A DNA stretch of 64,000 bases from CAWBLP01 sp963789495 (GTDB taxonomy: Bacteria > Pseudomonadota > Alphaproteobacteria > Acetobacterales > Acetobacteraceae), in NCBI GenBank assembly GCA_963789495.1, contig CAWBLP010000013.1, forward strand, positions 1 to 64,000, written 5' to 3'. Shown one piece after another: positions 20,288-28,619 of this stretch. Under the pieces are notes generated by a model that was given only the letters and a program-made list of their open reading frames with translations, did not search any database and was not told the DNA's origin. Position 1 is the stretch's first letter. Each line of letters starts with the position of its first letter. Both the position numbers and the translations under genes were made by a program.

Positions 20288-21313
20288 TTATGCCGCTCGC
20301 GCCATCGGTGGGATGGCGGCGGGGTGCGCTTGGTGGGGCGGGCGCACGGCGTCGCAGCGCAGGGCGGTGGTGGATGGGCGGGGCCGGGGGGCGAGCCAGA
20401 AGCCGGTCTCACGGTGCAGAGGGTTTTTGTTTTCCCCCGGCGGTGCGGCGGTGTCTGGTGCGGCCGGGCGGGGTGCGGCACTTGCCAGGGGCGGCGGAGC
20501 GGCCGGGCACACGGCGTCGCGGCGCGGGGTCGCGGCGGATGGGTGAGCCTGCGGGGCGAGCCAGGCGCCGGTCTCACGGTGCACGGGGTTATTGTTTTCC
20601 CCCGGCGGTGCGGCGGTGTTTGGCCCGGCCGGGCGGGGTGCGGCACTTGCCAGGGGCGGCGGAGCAGCCGGGCACACGGCGTCGCGGCGCCGGGTCGCGG
20701 CGGATGGGCGGGCGTGCGGGGCGAGCCAGGCGCCGGCCTCACGATGCAAGGGGTTATTGTTTTCCCCCGGCGGTGCGGCGGTGCTTGGCCCGGCCGGGCG
20801 GGGTTCGGCGGCTGGTTGGGAGCCGGGGGCTGGTTGGGACGCGGCGGCCGGCTGGAGTGCGGGTGCCGGCTGAAGTGCGGGCCAGGGTGCCGGTGCGGCG
20901 GATGATTGCGGGTTCGTCGCCGGCGGGGTCCGGGCCGGGGCCAGGCGGCGCGCCGGGCGCTGCTGGCGCTGTTCCAGCTCCCGCAGCGTGGCCGTCATTA
21001 CCCGGGACAGCGCGATCGCTCGGCCCTGAAAGCGCAGCATCAGGGTGGCAGGCAGGTCCGGCACGGCGGCGCAGCGGAACGCTTCCATCAGCGCGTGATG
21101 GGCGGCGACGCAGCGGCCGGCGAGCGCGGCCTCCGCCGGGTCGCGCGGGGCAAGGGCGGCGACCAAATGCAGCGCGGCCTGGCGGGATTCGGCGAGGTCT
21201 TGCGGCGTGAGCTGCTTGTGCTGCGGCAGCGCGTCCAGCGTGTTGCGCACCAGGGTGTTGAGGGTGGCGAGGTCGAGCGGGCTGTCGAGCGCTGGGATTT
21301 GTGGTTCCGGCAT
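20288..21313 (-). CDS. protein with three C-terminal 55-residue Pro/Ala-rich repeats
   Basis: This is a protein of about 341 residues starting at ATG 21313. The N-terminal 130 residues are a helical region (LDLATLNTLVRNTLDALPQH, ALHLVAALAPRDPAEAALAG) of no family known to me. A Pro/Ala/Gln linker follows, then three 55-residue repeats each holding TAAPPGEN(N/K)NP(L/V)HRE and WLAP. The first two repeats are nearly identical, including their DNA, which points to recent duplication. The C-terminus is likely disordered. It lies upstream of, and in the same direction as, aroQ. Confidence 0.65.
   Translation of the reverse strand: MPEPQIPALDSPLDLATLNTLVRNTLDALPQHKQLTPQDLAESRQAALHLVAALAPRDPAEAALAGRCVAAHHALMEAFRCAAVPDLPATLMLRFQGRAIALSRVMTATLRELEQRQQRPARRLAPARTPPATNPQSSAAPAPWPALQPAPALQPAAASQPAPGSQPAAEPRPAGPSTAAPPGENNNPLHREAGAWLAPHARPSAATRRRDAVCPAAPPPLASAAPRPAGPNTAAPPGENNNPVHRETGAWLAPQAHPSAATPRRDAVCPAAPPPLASAAPRPAAPDTAAPPGENKNPLHRETGFWLAPRPRPSTTALRCDAVRPPHQAHPAAIPPMARAA
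20291..20806 (-). repeat. three 165-bp tandem repeats inside a CDS
   Basis: The units are approximately 20642-20806, 20477-20641 and 20291-20476 (the last with a short diverged tail). Each carries TTGTTTTCCCCCGGCGGTGC on the plus strand. The 165-bp length equals 55 codons, so copy number can change without frameshift. Confidence 0.85.
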
Positions 21314-21446
21314 GGGGCCTCCGCGGCGTGGCATCGCTGCGGAACATAACGGAAACGCGTTAACGGGCGATTAACCTGTGGTGGTGGTCCGGTTGCGAGC
21401 CCATCGGCCGGCCCAGCGCCGCAAAGGTCAGGATTTGTGAGGCGGT

Positions 21447-22046
21447 TCAGGCTTCGGGTGCGTTGTGTTCCTCACGCGCAGCCTGCCAGACCTCCCGTGC
21501 CGCGTCGGCATTCAGGACCGCGATCCCCAGTCCGACAATCAAGTCCGGCCATGCCGACGCCCAGAGGAAGGCGGTGACCATTCCGGCCAGGATGATGGCC
21601 ACGTTCGATACGGCGTCGTTGCGGGCCGAGAGAAAGGCCGCCCGGGTCAGGCTGCCGCTGTGGCGGCGATAGCGGGTCAGCATGAGGGCGCAGGACAGAT
21701 TGACGGCCAGCGCACCGGCGCCGGTGAGGGAGAGCAATGCCGGGTCAGGCGCCACCGGCAGGTTGAACTTCTCCCACGCCGTCCACAGCGTGGCGAGGCC
21801 GGGGACGAGCAGGATACCGGCCAGCGCCATTCCAACCCGTGCCCGCTTGCGCGCCGTCCAGCCGAGCGCCACCAGAATGAGCAGGTTGACCGACGCGTCT
21901 TCGAGGAAGTCGATGCTGTCGGCGAACAGCGACACCGAGCCGATGATGCGAGCGACGGCGAACTCGATGCCGAAATAGCCGAGGTTCAGCATGGCGACGA
22001 GCCGGATGACCCGCCGCAGATGTTGGTCAGTGGTCAGGGATGCCAT
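21447..22046 (-). CDS. short cation diffusion facilitator (CDF) family transporter
   Basis: This 199-residue membrane protein has about six spans. The transport-site regions look like the CDF pattern: ISLFADS-type sequence SVSLFADSIDFLEDASVN in the second span and SARNDAVSNVAIILAG in the fifth. CDF proteins export Zn, Co, Cd, Fe or Mn against protons. The usual cytoplasmic C-terminal domain is missing, which makes it shorter than the typical length of about 300. Metal specificity cannot be told. ATG 22046 begins MASLTTDQHLRRV. Confidence 0.85.
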   Translation of the reverse strand: MASLTTDQHLRRVIRLVAMLNLGYFGIEFAVARIIGSVSLFADSIDFLEDASVNLLILVALGWTARKRARVGMALAGILLVPGLATLWTAWEKFNLPVAPDPALLSLTGAGALAVNLSCALMLTRYRRHSGSLTRAAFLSARNDAVSNVAIILAGMVTAFLWASAWPDLIVGLGIAVLNADAAREVWQAAREEHNAPEA

Positions 22047-22189
22047 CGAGGCACATCATACACAAGTTCAGGCCCCCGCGCGGCAACGTCATGCAGCACA
22101 AAAATCAAGAATTCTGCGGCACTACCCAACAGCCGAACCCTGCGGCATGATCATGCCCTATTTCGCCACCTGCATGGGGGAAACCAGCG

Positions 22190-22480
22190 ATGGCCAAAGC
22201 CTATTGGGTTGCCACCTATCGGTCAGTCAGTAACCCGGATGCGCTGGCCGCCTACGCCAAGCTCAGCGGCGCAGCAGTGACCAAGGCCGGTGGGCGTATT
22301 CTGGTGCGTGGTTTACCAGCGCATGTTTACGAGGCTGGACTTCAGCAGCGCACCGTCGTCATCGAGTTTGATAGCGTCGAGCACGCCAAGGCGGCGCATG
22401 ACAGCCCGGATTATCAGGAAGCCTTGAAGGCGCTGGCCAATGGAGCAGAGCGCGATATCCGCATCGTTGAAGGCGCGTAA
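22190..22480 (+). CDS. DUF1330 family protein
   Basis: This 96-residue protein starts at ATG 22190 (MAKAYWVATYRSVSNPDALA). The pattern of a ferredoxin-like dimeric barrel is clear: GGRILVRG, QRTVVIEFDSVEHAKAAHDSPDYQEALK and a final RDIRIVEGA. DUF1330 members are common small proteins with no firmly known function. It stands alone between a CDF transporter and a nitronate monooxygenase gene. Confidence 0.88.
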   Translation: MAKAYWVATYRSVSNPDALAAYAKLSGAAVTKAGGRILVRGLPAHVYEAGLQQRTVVIEFDSVEHAKAAHDSPDYQEALKALANGAERDIRIVEGA

Positions 22481-22652
22481 GCGATCACACGGTCATAAAT
22501 CCGATGAACGCGGTAGAGCACGCATAAGTCAAGATTTTCGGATTTCCTAGAAGATATGACCGTAATGGTATCGCATCCATAGAATGGGCGGCAGAGGAAG
22601 CCGGGAGACATAAGGCTGCTGAGCAAGCGGTCCAGATTGATGGCCGCGTCAA

Positions 22653-23618
22653 TTATTGGCGGATCAGTGCCGCGCGGTCTCGCAATGTTTCTACGGCTTC
22701 GGCGACGATACGTTCAACCACCTCGCGGGCCGAAGGAATATCGCCGATCAAATCGAGGCCTTCACCGGCGAGCACCAGGCGCTGCGCCACATTGTCCATA
22801 GGGATCTTCGCGTATCGCGCGCGTTCAGCCTCGGCCACCGTCTCTAATTCCGGCTCTCTGCCGTGCCAGTGGTCGGAGGTCTCGTTGCGGACGAAGCGGG
22901 CTGGAAACTCTAGCGGCCAGCCTGGATCATTCAGTGTATCGAATAGGCGCGATTGGAGAGTCTGATCGGCCCCCGAGGCAGTGAGGACGGATTTGCGGGC
23001 TTCGGACCACAGCGATTCACGCGTCGCCAGAAAGCGCGTCCCTATGGAGACGCCAGCCGCCCCGAGGGCCAAGGCAGCGGCGAGACCACGACCGTCTGCA
23101 ATGCCACCAGCGGCCACGACAGGGATCGGCGATACCGCATCGACCACAGAGGGCACTAGCCCCAACGTGCCCCGTGTTGCACCACCATGTCCGCCAGCCT
23201 CGCGGCCCTGGGCTACAATGACGTCGGCTCCCGCTTCTGCGGCTGCAAGCGCCATGGCCAGCGTCTGCACCTGGCAGATCAGCTTCGTTTCAGCAGCCTT
23301 GATGCGCCGATAGTAAGGCGTTGCATCACCGAAGGAGAGCATGATTGCTTCCGGCTTCGCCTGTAGAGCGATATCAAGGGCGACTGGATTCCGGTGCAGT
23401 TGCCAAGTGATGAAACCAACGCCGATTCGCGCGTTGCCTGCCGCAGCGATCTCACGACGGATCGTCGCTTCATCCTGGCCGGGTGCGATGATACCCATGG
23501 CACCCGCATGGCTGACGGCATTGGCAAGGGCACCACCAGCTCCCCCGGTCATTGGTGCGGTAAGAATTGGATGTTCGATGCCAAGCAGACGGGTAAGGGC
23601 AGTCTCGATACGGGCCAT
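22653..23618 (-). CDS. nitronate monooxygenase (2-nitropropane dioxygenase type)
   Basis: This is an FMN TIM-barrel enzyme of about 321 residues. It has PILTAPMTGGAGGALANAVS at the N-terminus, the Gly-rich VIVAQGREAGGHGG motif with the catalytic-region His, and VVAAGGIADGRGLAAALALGA for phosphate binding. These enzymes oxidise alkyl nitronates, often as detoxification. ATG 23618 (MARIETALTRLLGIEHPI) is preferred over the in-frame start at 23636. Confidence 0.9.
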   Translation of the reverse strand: MARIETALTRLLGIEHPILTAPMTGGAGGALANAVSHAGAMGIIAPGQDEATIRREIAAAGNARIGVGFITWQLHRNPVALDIALQAKPEAIMLSFGDATPYYRRIKAAETKLICQVQTLAMALAAAEAGADVIVAQGREAGGHGGATRGTLGLVPSVVDAVSPIPVVAAGGIADGRGLAAALALGAAGVSIGTRFLATRESLWSEARKSVLTASGADQTLQSRLFDTLNDPGWPLEFPARFVRNETSDHWHGREPELETVAEAERARYAKIPMDNVAQRLVLAGEGLDLIGDIPSAREVVERIVAEAVETLRDRAALIRQ

Positions 23619-24228
23619 CGCTGGTCTCCACCCCAAAAGGAACTGGCAAGTGAGCGACGTAACCCGCCAATGCGCATCCTAGCGTAGCCGAGCAATCGCG
23701 TGTTCAGCAACCAATGCCCGTCGACGAGAGACGCGTTGGTAGGACAGTCCAGACGCCAGGCCGCTCTGTGTCGATCCCACGGGCCAGGCCAACGTTGCCA
23801 TTCGGCTGTCTGCGTTGGCTAGCGAGTCGTGGCCCTGTCAACGCGTGGCGTTAGCACAGAAATCAAGATTTACGAAAATCGAACTCGGAGCATGAGAGCG
23901 TCACAAGATCTGTGAGAGCGCCAGACAGAGGTGCCAAGACGTCATCAGGTCCCTGTACGCTTGTTAACCTCGGCAACGAAAAATGAGGGAAGGTTCGGGG
24001 ACCGGCTTTCCGTAGCAATCCTGAAAGGCTTGATTACGCCAAGCTTTGACGTCCGGGTTGAGCTTTGGAGCGAATGGGAGGCTGGTCATAACCATCAGAG
24101 CACCCCGTGCGACTTCCCGGATTCGTATTTCCGCATATAGATTTCCCCGCATGACAAAGATTAGAACGTTACGGTAATCTTACCGATCGACGCCTGTCAC
24201 TTTCTTCAGTGCATCCGGCCAGCGAGCG
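23619..24228. other. intergenic stretch, no recognised gene
   Basis: About 610 bases hold two overlapping short open frames (23931-24140 rightward, 23964-24152 leftward) with no recognisable domain. Base composition is less GC-rich than the genes around it, particularly at 23850-24200, which could mark imported or decayed DNA. The plus strand at 24031-24046 reads TGATTACGCCAAGCTT; see rejected items. Confidence 0.4.
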
Positions 24229-25062
24229 TCAAACGCTCACGCTCCTGCCGATCGCTGCGCGGAACGCTACGAATGCCTCCCAGCCCGGACCCATTCCCAT
24301 CCCGCCGTCAACAACCAGGTCATGTCCGTTGATGAAGCTCGACGCATCGCTGGCAAGGTAAAGGGCAGCGCTGGCAACGTCGTCCGGGACGCCTGCGCGC
24401 GGGATCGGCTGGATGGTCGCGAAATACTCCCGAAGCCGATCGAGGGCCATGTCGGCCTGTTCGGGCGGTATTCCGCCGCCCTTGGCAAATATTCCGGTTA
24501 CGATGCCGCCAGGACTGATGCTGTTCACACGGACGTTATGCGGACCCAGCTCACTCGCGACCCAGCGTGTGGCGTGGATCAGGGCCGCTTTCGCTGCGGC
24601 ATAGGGCAAGGGTGTGAAACCTGTTCGCAGGCCTCCGAGGCTCGCCGTGTTAATGATGCTACCAGAGCGCTGTGCCTGCATGACGCGCGCTGCGTATTTC
24701 ATGCCCAGCATCGCGCTGCGCAGGTTGATGGCGATCTGCGCATCGAAGGCGCCCATGTCGAGATCGGCGATGCCGCCTGTGCGCGGGCCCCCGCCGCCGG
24801 CGTTGTTGAACAGGCAGTCCAGACGGCCAAACTCACGCAGAGTCTGGTCGACCAATGCCTCGACCTGCGGTTCCTCAAGCATGTCCGTCTGGCAGAATCT
24901 GACATTGGTGCCGAGCCGTGCCGCAATCTCCTCGCCCTCAACGCGGCGCCGCCCCGCCACCATGACCTTTGCGCCTTCCTGGGCGAACAGTTCGACTGAA
25001 CGAGCGCCGATACCACTGGTGCCGCCGGTTATGATCGCAACCTTGCCGTCCAGAATGCCCAT
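24229..25062 (-). CDS. short-chain dehydrogenase/reductase (SDR)
   Basis: This 277-residue classical SDR has the cofactor motif IITGGTSGIGARSVELFA, NNAGGGGP, the catalytic Ser in IINTASLGG, YAAAK, and RVNSISPGGIVTG. The Arg after the first strand (VMVAGRRRVEGEE) could favour NADP. The substrate is unknown. ATG 25062 (MGILDGKVAIITGG) is the natural start; the longer frame to 25179 lacks conservation. A GST gene lies upstream in the same direction, 170 bases away. Confidence 0.9.
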   Translation of the reverse strand: MGILDGKVAIITGGTSGIGARSVELFAQEGAKVMVAGRRRVEGEEIAARLGTNVRFCQTDMLEEPQVEALVDQTLREFGRLDCLFNNAGGGGPRTGGIADLDMGAFDAQIAINLRSAMLGMKYAARVMQAQRSGSIINTASLGGLRTGFTPLPYAAAKAALIHATRWVASELGPHNVRVNSISPGGIVTGIFAKGGGIPPEQADMALDRLREYFATIQPIPRAGVPDDVASAALYLASDASSFINGHDLVVDGGMGMGPGWEAFVAFRAAIGRSVSV

Positions 25063-25234
25063 CGCGTAGTGCCCCCTTTGTTTTCCGAGTCCGGAGTCGG
25101 GTCGATAGCGCCGGCACGACGGTCGTTCATGTGAAAGCGAAGGCATGAACATCATCAAGAGATTTTTGGATCCCAGCACGCACTTTGCTTATAATCTTGC
25201 GTGACATGGCGTCAGGCTGAGCAAGCCAGAAGTG

Positions 25235-25855
25235 TTATTTCATTTCCTCAGCTATCGCCTTCCGTACATTCGCACGTTCAGACATACGGCGGTGATGATC
25301 CATGATTTTTGGAAACCGTCCAGGATCGACGCCATCGAGTTCTATCCATTGTGCGAACGTAAATAGATACGGGTCGCAGATCGTGTAGGCGTCCCCCATC
25401 GCCCAGGGTCCCACGAACAGGGATTGCTCGATCATATCCCAACACGTGCCAATTACGCCCGGCGCCGCCTGGCGCGTTTCCTCGCGGGCGGTTTCATCGT
25501 CGACCCAACGGTCGGGCCGCCAGCGATGGCCGTGCGCGACATGCAACGTTGCGCAAATATAGAGATTGAAGGCCTGTACTTGCGCGAAGCCGAAGGGATC
25601 GTCCAAGGGGGCCAGGCGCGCCGCCGGAAAACTCTGCGCTATGAAGGCAAGCAATGCCGGCGTTTCGGTCAGGAAGCCTTGGTCCGTGGCCATCGCGGGC
25701 ACGCGGCCTTTCGGGTTCACTGCCAAATAGGCGGGGCTGCGTTGTTCGCCCTCCTTCAGGTTGATCCGCACGGCGGTATAATCCGCCCCCGCATCCTCCA
25801 GCGCGATATGTGACGCCAGGGAGCCGGTGTTGGGCGCGTAATAGAGGGTAATCAT
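25235..25855 (-). CDS. glutathione S-transferase
   Basis: This is a protein of about 206 residues with an N-terminal thioredoxin-like domain (MITLYYAPNTGSLASHIALEDAG split at the active-site Ser, then VNPKGRVPAM and TETPALLAFIA) and an all-helical C-terminal domain (AMGDAYTICDPYLFTFA). It would conjugate glutathione or act as a GSH-dependent isomerase or lyase; the class resembles bacterial beta GST. ATG 25855 is chosen at the domain start. The upstream in-frame extension to 25993 is not conserved-looking. Confidence 0.9.
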   Translation of the reverse strand: MITLYYAPNTGSLASHIALEDAGADYTAVRINLKEGEQRSPAYLAVNPKGRVPAMATDQGFLTETPALLAFIAQSFPAARLAPLDDPFGFAQVQAFNLYICATLHVAHGHRWRPDRWVDDETAREETRQAAPGVIGTCWDMIEQSLFVGPWAMGDAYTICDPYLFTFAQWIELDGVDPGRFPKIMDHHRRMSERANVRKAIAEEMK

Positions 25856-26147
25856 AGGACATCTTCCAGACGTGTGTTTTATTTTTTCCGTCTGGGAAGG
25901 ACTATGACGGCCGGCCTGGAATACCGCAATGGGGGTGCCGGTAGAAAGTCTGCCGCCCTCAAAACGGCGCTGCCGCCGTTTCCACATATGCACAGCCGAC
26001 CGGAATCAAGTTGGCCGGCGAGTTGTGCCGAGTGAATGTATCATCTCCCAAAGAGTAACCTTCTGGACGACTGAGCGTGCCAACCAGAGCAAGGGTTTGC
26101 GAATCCCGAAAGTTAGTCCGGGCGTGGCTGCATTGGTTCTCCGATCA

Positions 26148-26444
26148 TCAAGATTTCCGTCGATCCCGCACACGCTCGATCCAGAGATCTTCGATGATAA
26201 GGTGTCCAATTCGCAACTCTGCCACCCGACCCCTACGCAGTTTTGCCCTCCCCAGGACGAGTTGCCCGATCGCCAGCTGACCGATGGCCAGTGCGCCTAT
26301 CGCGAGCGCTCCCAATCCCACCGCACCGATCGCCGCGGCACCGATGGTAACGGCCCTTTCGCGCCGCGCCGGAGCCGCTCGGCTCGCCGTTGCCACACAG
26401 GCCTGTTTAGATATCTCCGCTGGACTCTCTGCGTCACCGCTCAT
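26148..26444 (-). CDS. small repeat protein with AIG(A/Q)L pentad repeats
   Basis: This 98-residue protein has a central run of five-residue repeats in the pattern A-I-G-x-L (GALAIGALAIGQLAIGQLVLG), then basic RAKLRRGRVAELRIGHL and an acidic/hydrophobic IIEDLWIERVRD. The periodicity resembles a small left-handed beta-helix or a membrane-associated hairpin. Similar short proteins occur in many proteobacteria without known function. It is transcribed alone, leftward. The start at 26444 is tentative. Confidence 0.6.
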   Translation of the reverse strand: MSGDAESPAEISKQACVATASRAAPARRERAVTIGAAAIGAVGLGALAIGALAIGQLAIGQLVLGRAKLRRGRVAELRIGHLIIEDLWIERVRDRRKS

Positions 26445-26752
26445 CGTATGCTCCTGCTGGTTCTCCCGACCTGCATCATGACATTCTACGCCTCTGGGCC
26501 GTCCATCTTAACCTGCAAGGTTCTCGAACAACCGAGCGCTCAAGCCCACAACCTCAAAATTGTCGCCCCCACGCCTGACGCCACGCGCAAGAATCAGGAT
26601 TTCTGCAAACACGGAACCCCTGGGTGCACACAGTGCGCGGTGGTCGATGCCCGCCCTGGTTCTGGTGGCTAGCGATTTCTCTCTCCGGGGCGATCCGCGC
26701 CCGCCGTGAGGCCGCACGATGTTCGGAAATCGTGGCAGGATCCGGTATCCAC
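26445..26752. other. intergenic stretch, no recognised gene
   Basis: About 308 bases lie between the pentad-repeat gene and the 3' end of the ABC ATPase gene. Short open frames on both strands show no domain. No clear terminator or promoter is visible. Confidence 0.35.
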
Positions 26753-27484
26753 TCATACTCCAACGGGCATCGCCGGCCGCACCACTTCTCCCTCGATCCG
26801 CCCGTCGCGCAGTGAGATCAACCGGTCGAACCGGTCGAAGATCGTCTCGTCGTGCGTCACCACCAGCACCGCCGCCTGGTGATCGACGGCGATCCGGCGC
26901 AGCAGGTCCATCACCACGACCGCGCGCTGGGAATCCAGCGGTGCGGTCGGTTCATCCGCCAGGATGATGCGCGGGTCGTTCGCCAGGGCACGGGCGATCG
27001 CCACGCGCTGCGCCTCGCCGCCCGACAGCTCGGGAGGCATCGCGTGGCGCCGGTGGCCGACGCCGAGGTAGTCCAGCAGCGCCTCGCTCCGCGCCCGGGC
27101 CGCCCGGGCTGACGTCCCGGCCAATTCCATCGCTTCCGCCACGTTCTCGGTCGCGTTCAGGAACGGCAGCAAATTATGCGTCTGAAAGATGAAGCCGATC
27201 CTGGTCAGGCGCAGCCGCCGCAGGTCCCGCCGCAACCAGCGCCCGTCATACACGGGCTCCCCGTCGAGCTGCAGCCATCCCGAGTTCGGCTCGATCACGC
27301 AGCCGATGGCGTGCAGCAATGTGCTCTTGCCCGATCCGCTCGGCCCGCGCAGCCCGACCGTCTCGCCGGCCTGGATATCCAGCGTGATGTCGCGCAAGGC
27401 GTCCACCCGCGTGTCGCCGGCGCCGTAGTGCTTGCAAATCCCGCGCATCTCCACGCGGGGCGGCGCGGGCGGAAGATCAGCCAC
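26753..27484 (-). CDS. ABC transporter ATP-binding protein (MacB/LolD/DevA type)
   Basis: This 243-residue ATPase has Walker A LRGPSGSGKSTLLHAIG, Q-loop GFIFQTHNLLPFLNATENV, signature ELSGGEAQRVAIARAL, Walker B RIILADEPTAPLD and switch His in VLVVTHDE. It belongs to the class that powers FtsX-like permeases. Its start overlaps the permease stop by eight bases, and it is the last gene of the leftward export operon (fusion protein, permease, ATPase). Confidence 0.93.
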   Translation of the reverse strand: MADLPPAPPRVEMRGICKHYGAGDTRVDALRDITLDIQAGETVGLRGPSGSGKSTLLHAIGCVIEPNSGWLQLDGEPVYDGRWLRRDLRRLRLTRIGFIFQTHNLLPFLNATENVAEAMELAGTSARAARARSEALLDYLGVGHRRHAMPPELSGGEAQRVAIARALANDPRIILADEPTAPLDSQRAVVVMDLLRRIAVDHQAAVLVVTHDETIFDRFDRLISLRDGRIEGEVVRPAMPVGV

Positions 27485-28619
27485 CGGCCAGCGCCTTCGC
27501 CGGATCGACCCGCAGCGCGGCCCGCACGCCCAGCACCGAGCCGAGCAGACAGACGACGATCACGATGCAGAACAGGATCGCCAGGTAGGCCGGCTCCACC
27601 TGCACGCGGCGTGGGAAGTGGTCCTTGACCAGCATGACCAGGCCCAGGCCGAGGACGAAGCCGCCCACGCCCAGGACCAGCGCCTGCTGCACGATCAGGC
27701 CGACGATGGTGCGGTCCGGCGCTCCGATCAGCTTCAGCGTGGCGATCGAGCGGAGCTTGTCCATGGTCAGCGTGTAGATGATCAGCGCGATGATCACCGC
27801 CGAGACGGCGATCAGGATGGTCATGAACATGCCAAGCTGGCGCTGCATCTTGTCGATGACGAAGGCGGTGAGAAAGCCTTCCTCCTGCTGTTCGGTGACC
27901 GCTCCCAGATGCTTCCAGCGCTCGATGTCCGTGGCGACCGACGCCGGCGATACGCCGGGGTGCAGTTGCACCAGCATGGCGTTCACATCGGCGATGACGG
28001 GCGGCATGCGTCCCGCCGCCGCCTCGCGCCGCTGCAGCGGCGGCGGCACCGCGAACTGCAGCGCCTCGGCATCTCGCAAGGTGATCCATGCCACCGCGTC
28101 GCCGGCGGAGGTCACCATGCCGCGGGTCAGGCCGACGACGGTGTAAAGATCGCGATAGGGGCCAAGCGGTATCTGCTGGCCGAGTTGCAGACCGGATGAG
28201 CTGTCGACGACAAGCTGGTAGTGGCTCCGGGTGAGGCCGTGGCCGGCTGCGATGCCGGCAGGACCGCCCGGCCGGCCGATCTCATAGCCCTGCAGGAACA
28301 GCCGCAACGGTCTTCCACCGGCGCTGGTCTGCACGGTCTGGAACGTCACCGCGCCCGCCGCGGCAACGCCCGGGATGCGGCGCACCAGGTCGCGTGTGTC
28401 GCGCGGGATGCGCGAGGCTTCGGCGAAGGGGCCGAAGGTGTGCGGCTGCACCACCCACAGGTCGGCGCCGACCGAACGCGGCAGGCGCAGTGCATCCGCC
28501 AGTGCGCCGGCGTAAATGCCCACCATCGAGATGACGACGCCAAGCAGCATGCCGAGGCCGATGGTGGTCAGGGCAAAGCGCGGTGCGTTGTGCCGCATGT
28601 CGCGCAGGGCGAGGTTCAT
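27477..28619 (-). CDS. FtsX-family ABC transporter permease (DevC-like)
   Basis: This is a 380-residue membrane protein with one N-terminal span (FALTTIGLGMLLGVVISMVGIY split), a large periplasmic MacB-type domain and three C-terminal spans (ILIAVSAVIIALIIYTLTM; LVLGVGGFVLGLGLVML; LFCIVIVVCLLGSVLGV). It is the mechanotransmission-type permease that works with the preceding fusion protein and following ATPase, likely exporting a lipid, peptide or toxic compound. ATG 28619 overlaps the fusion-protein stop (ATGA). Confidence 0.9.
   Translation of the reverse strand: MNLALRDMRHNAPRFALTTIGLGMLLGVVISMVGIYAGALADALRLPRSVGADLWVVQPHTFGPFAEASRIPRDTRDLVRRIPGVAAAGAVTFQTVQTSAGGRPLRLFLQGYEIGRPGGPAGIAAGHGLTRSHYQLVVDSSSGLQLGQQIPLGPYRDLYTVVGLTRGMVTSAGDAVAWITLRDAEALQFAVPPPLQRREAAAGRMPPVIADVNAMLVQLHPGVSPASVATDIERWKHLGAVTEQQEEGFLTAFVIDKMQRQLGMFMTILIAVSAVIIALIIYTLTMDKLRSIATLKLIGAPDRTIVGLIVQQALVLGVGGFVLGLGLVMLVKDHFPRRVQVEPAYLAILFCIVIVVCLLGSVLGVRAALRVDPAKALAGG

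Noticed and set aside
20291..20806. Regular repeats that could look like a CRISPR array.
   Set aside because: Units are 165 bp with no unique spacers and lie in a continuous reading frame.
24031..24046. Plus strand reads TGATTACGCCAAGCTT, identical to 16 bases beside the polylinker of common pUC/M13 vectors.
   Set aside because: Flanking bases on both sides do not continue into vector sequence, so contamination is not supported; chance or a tiny assembly artefact cannot be separated without read data.
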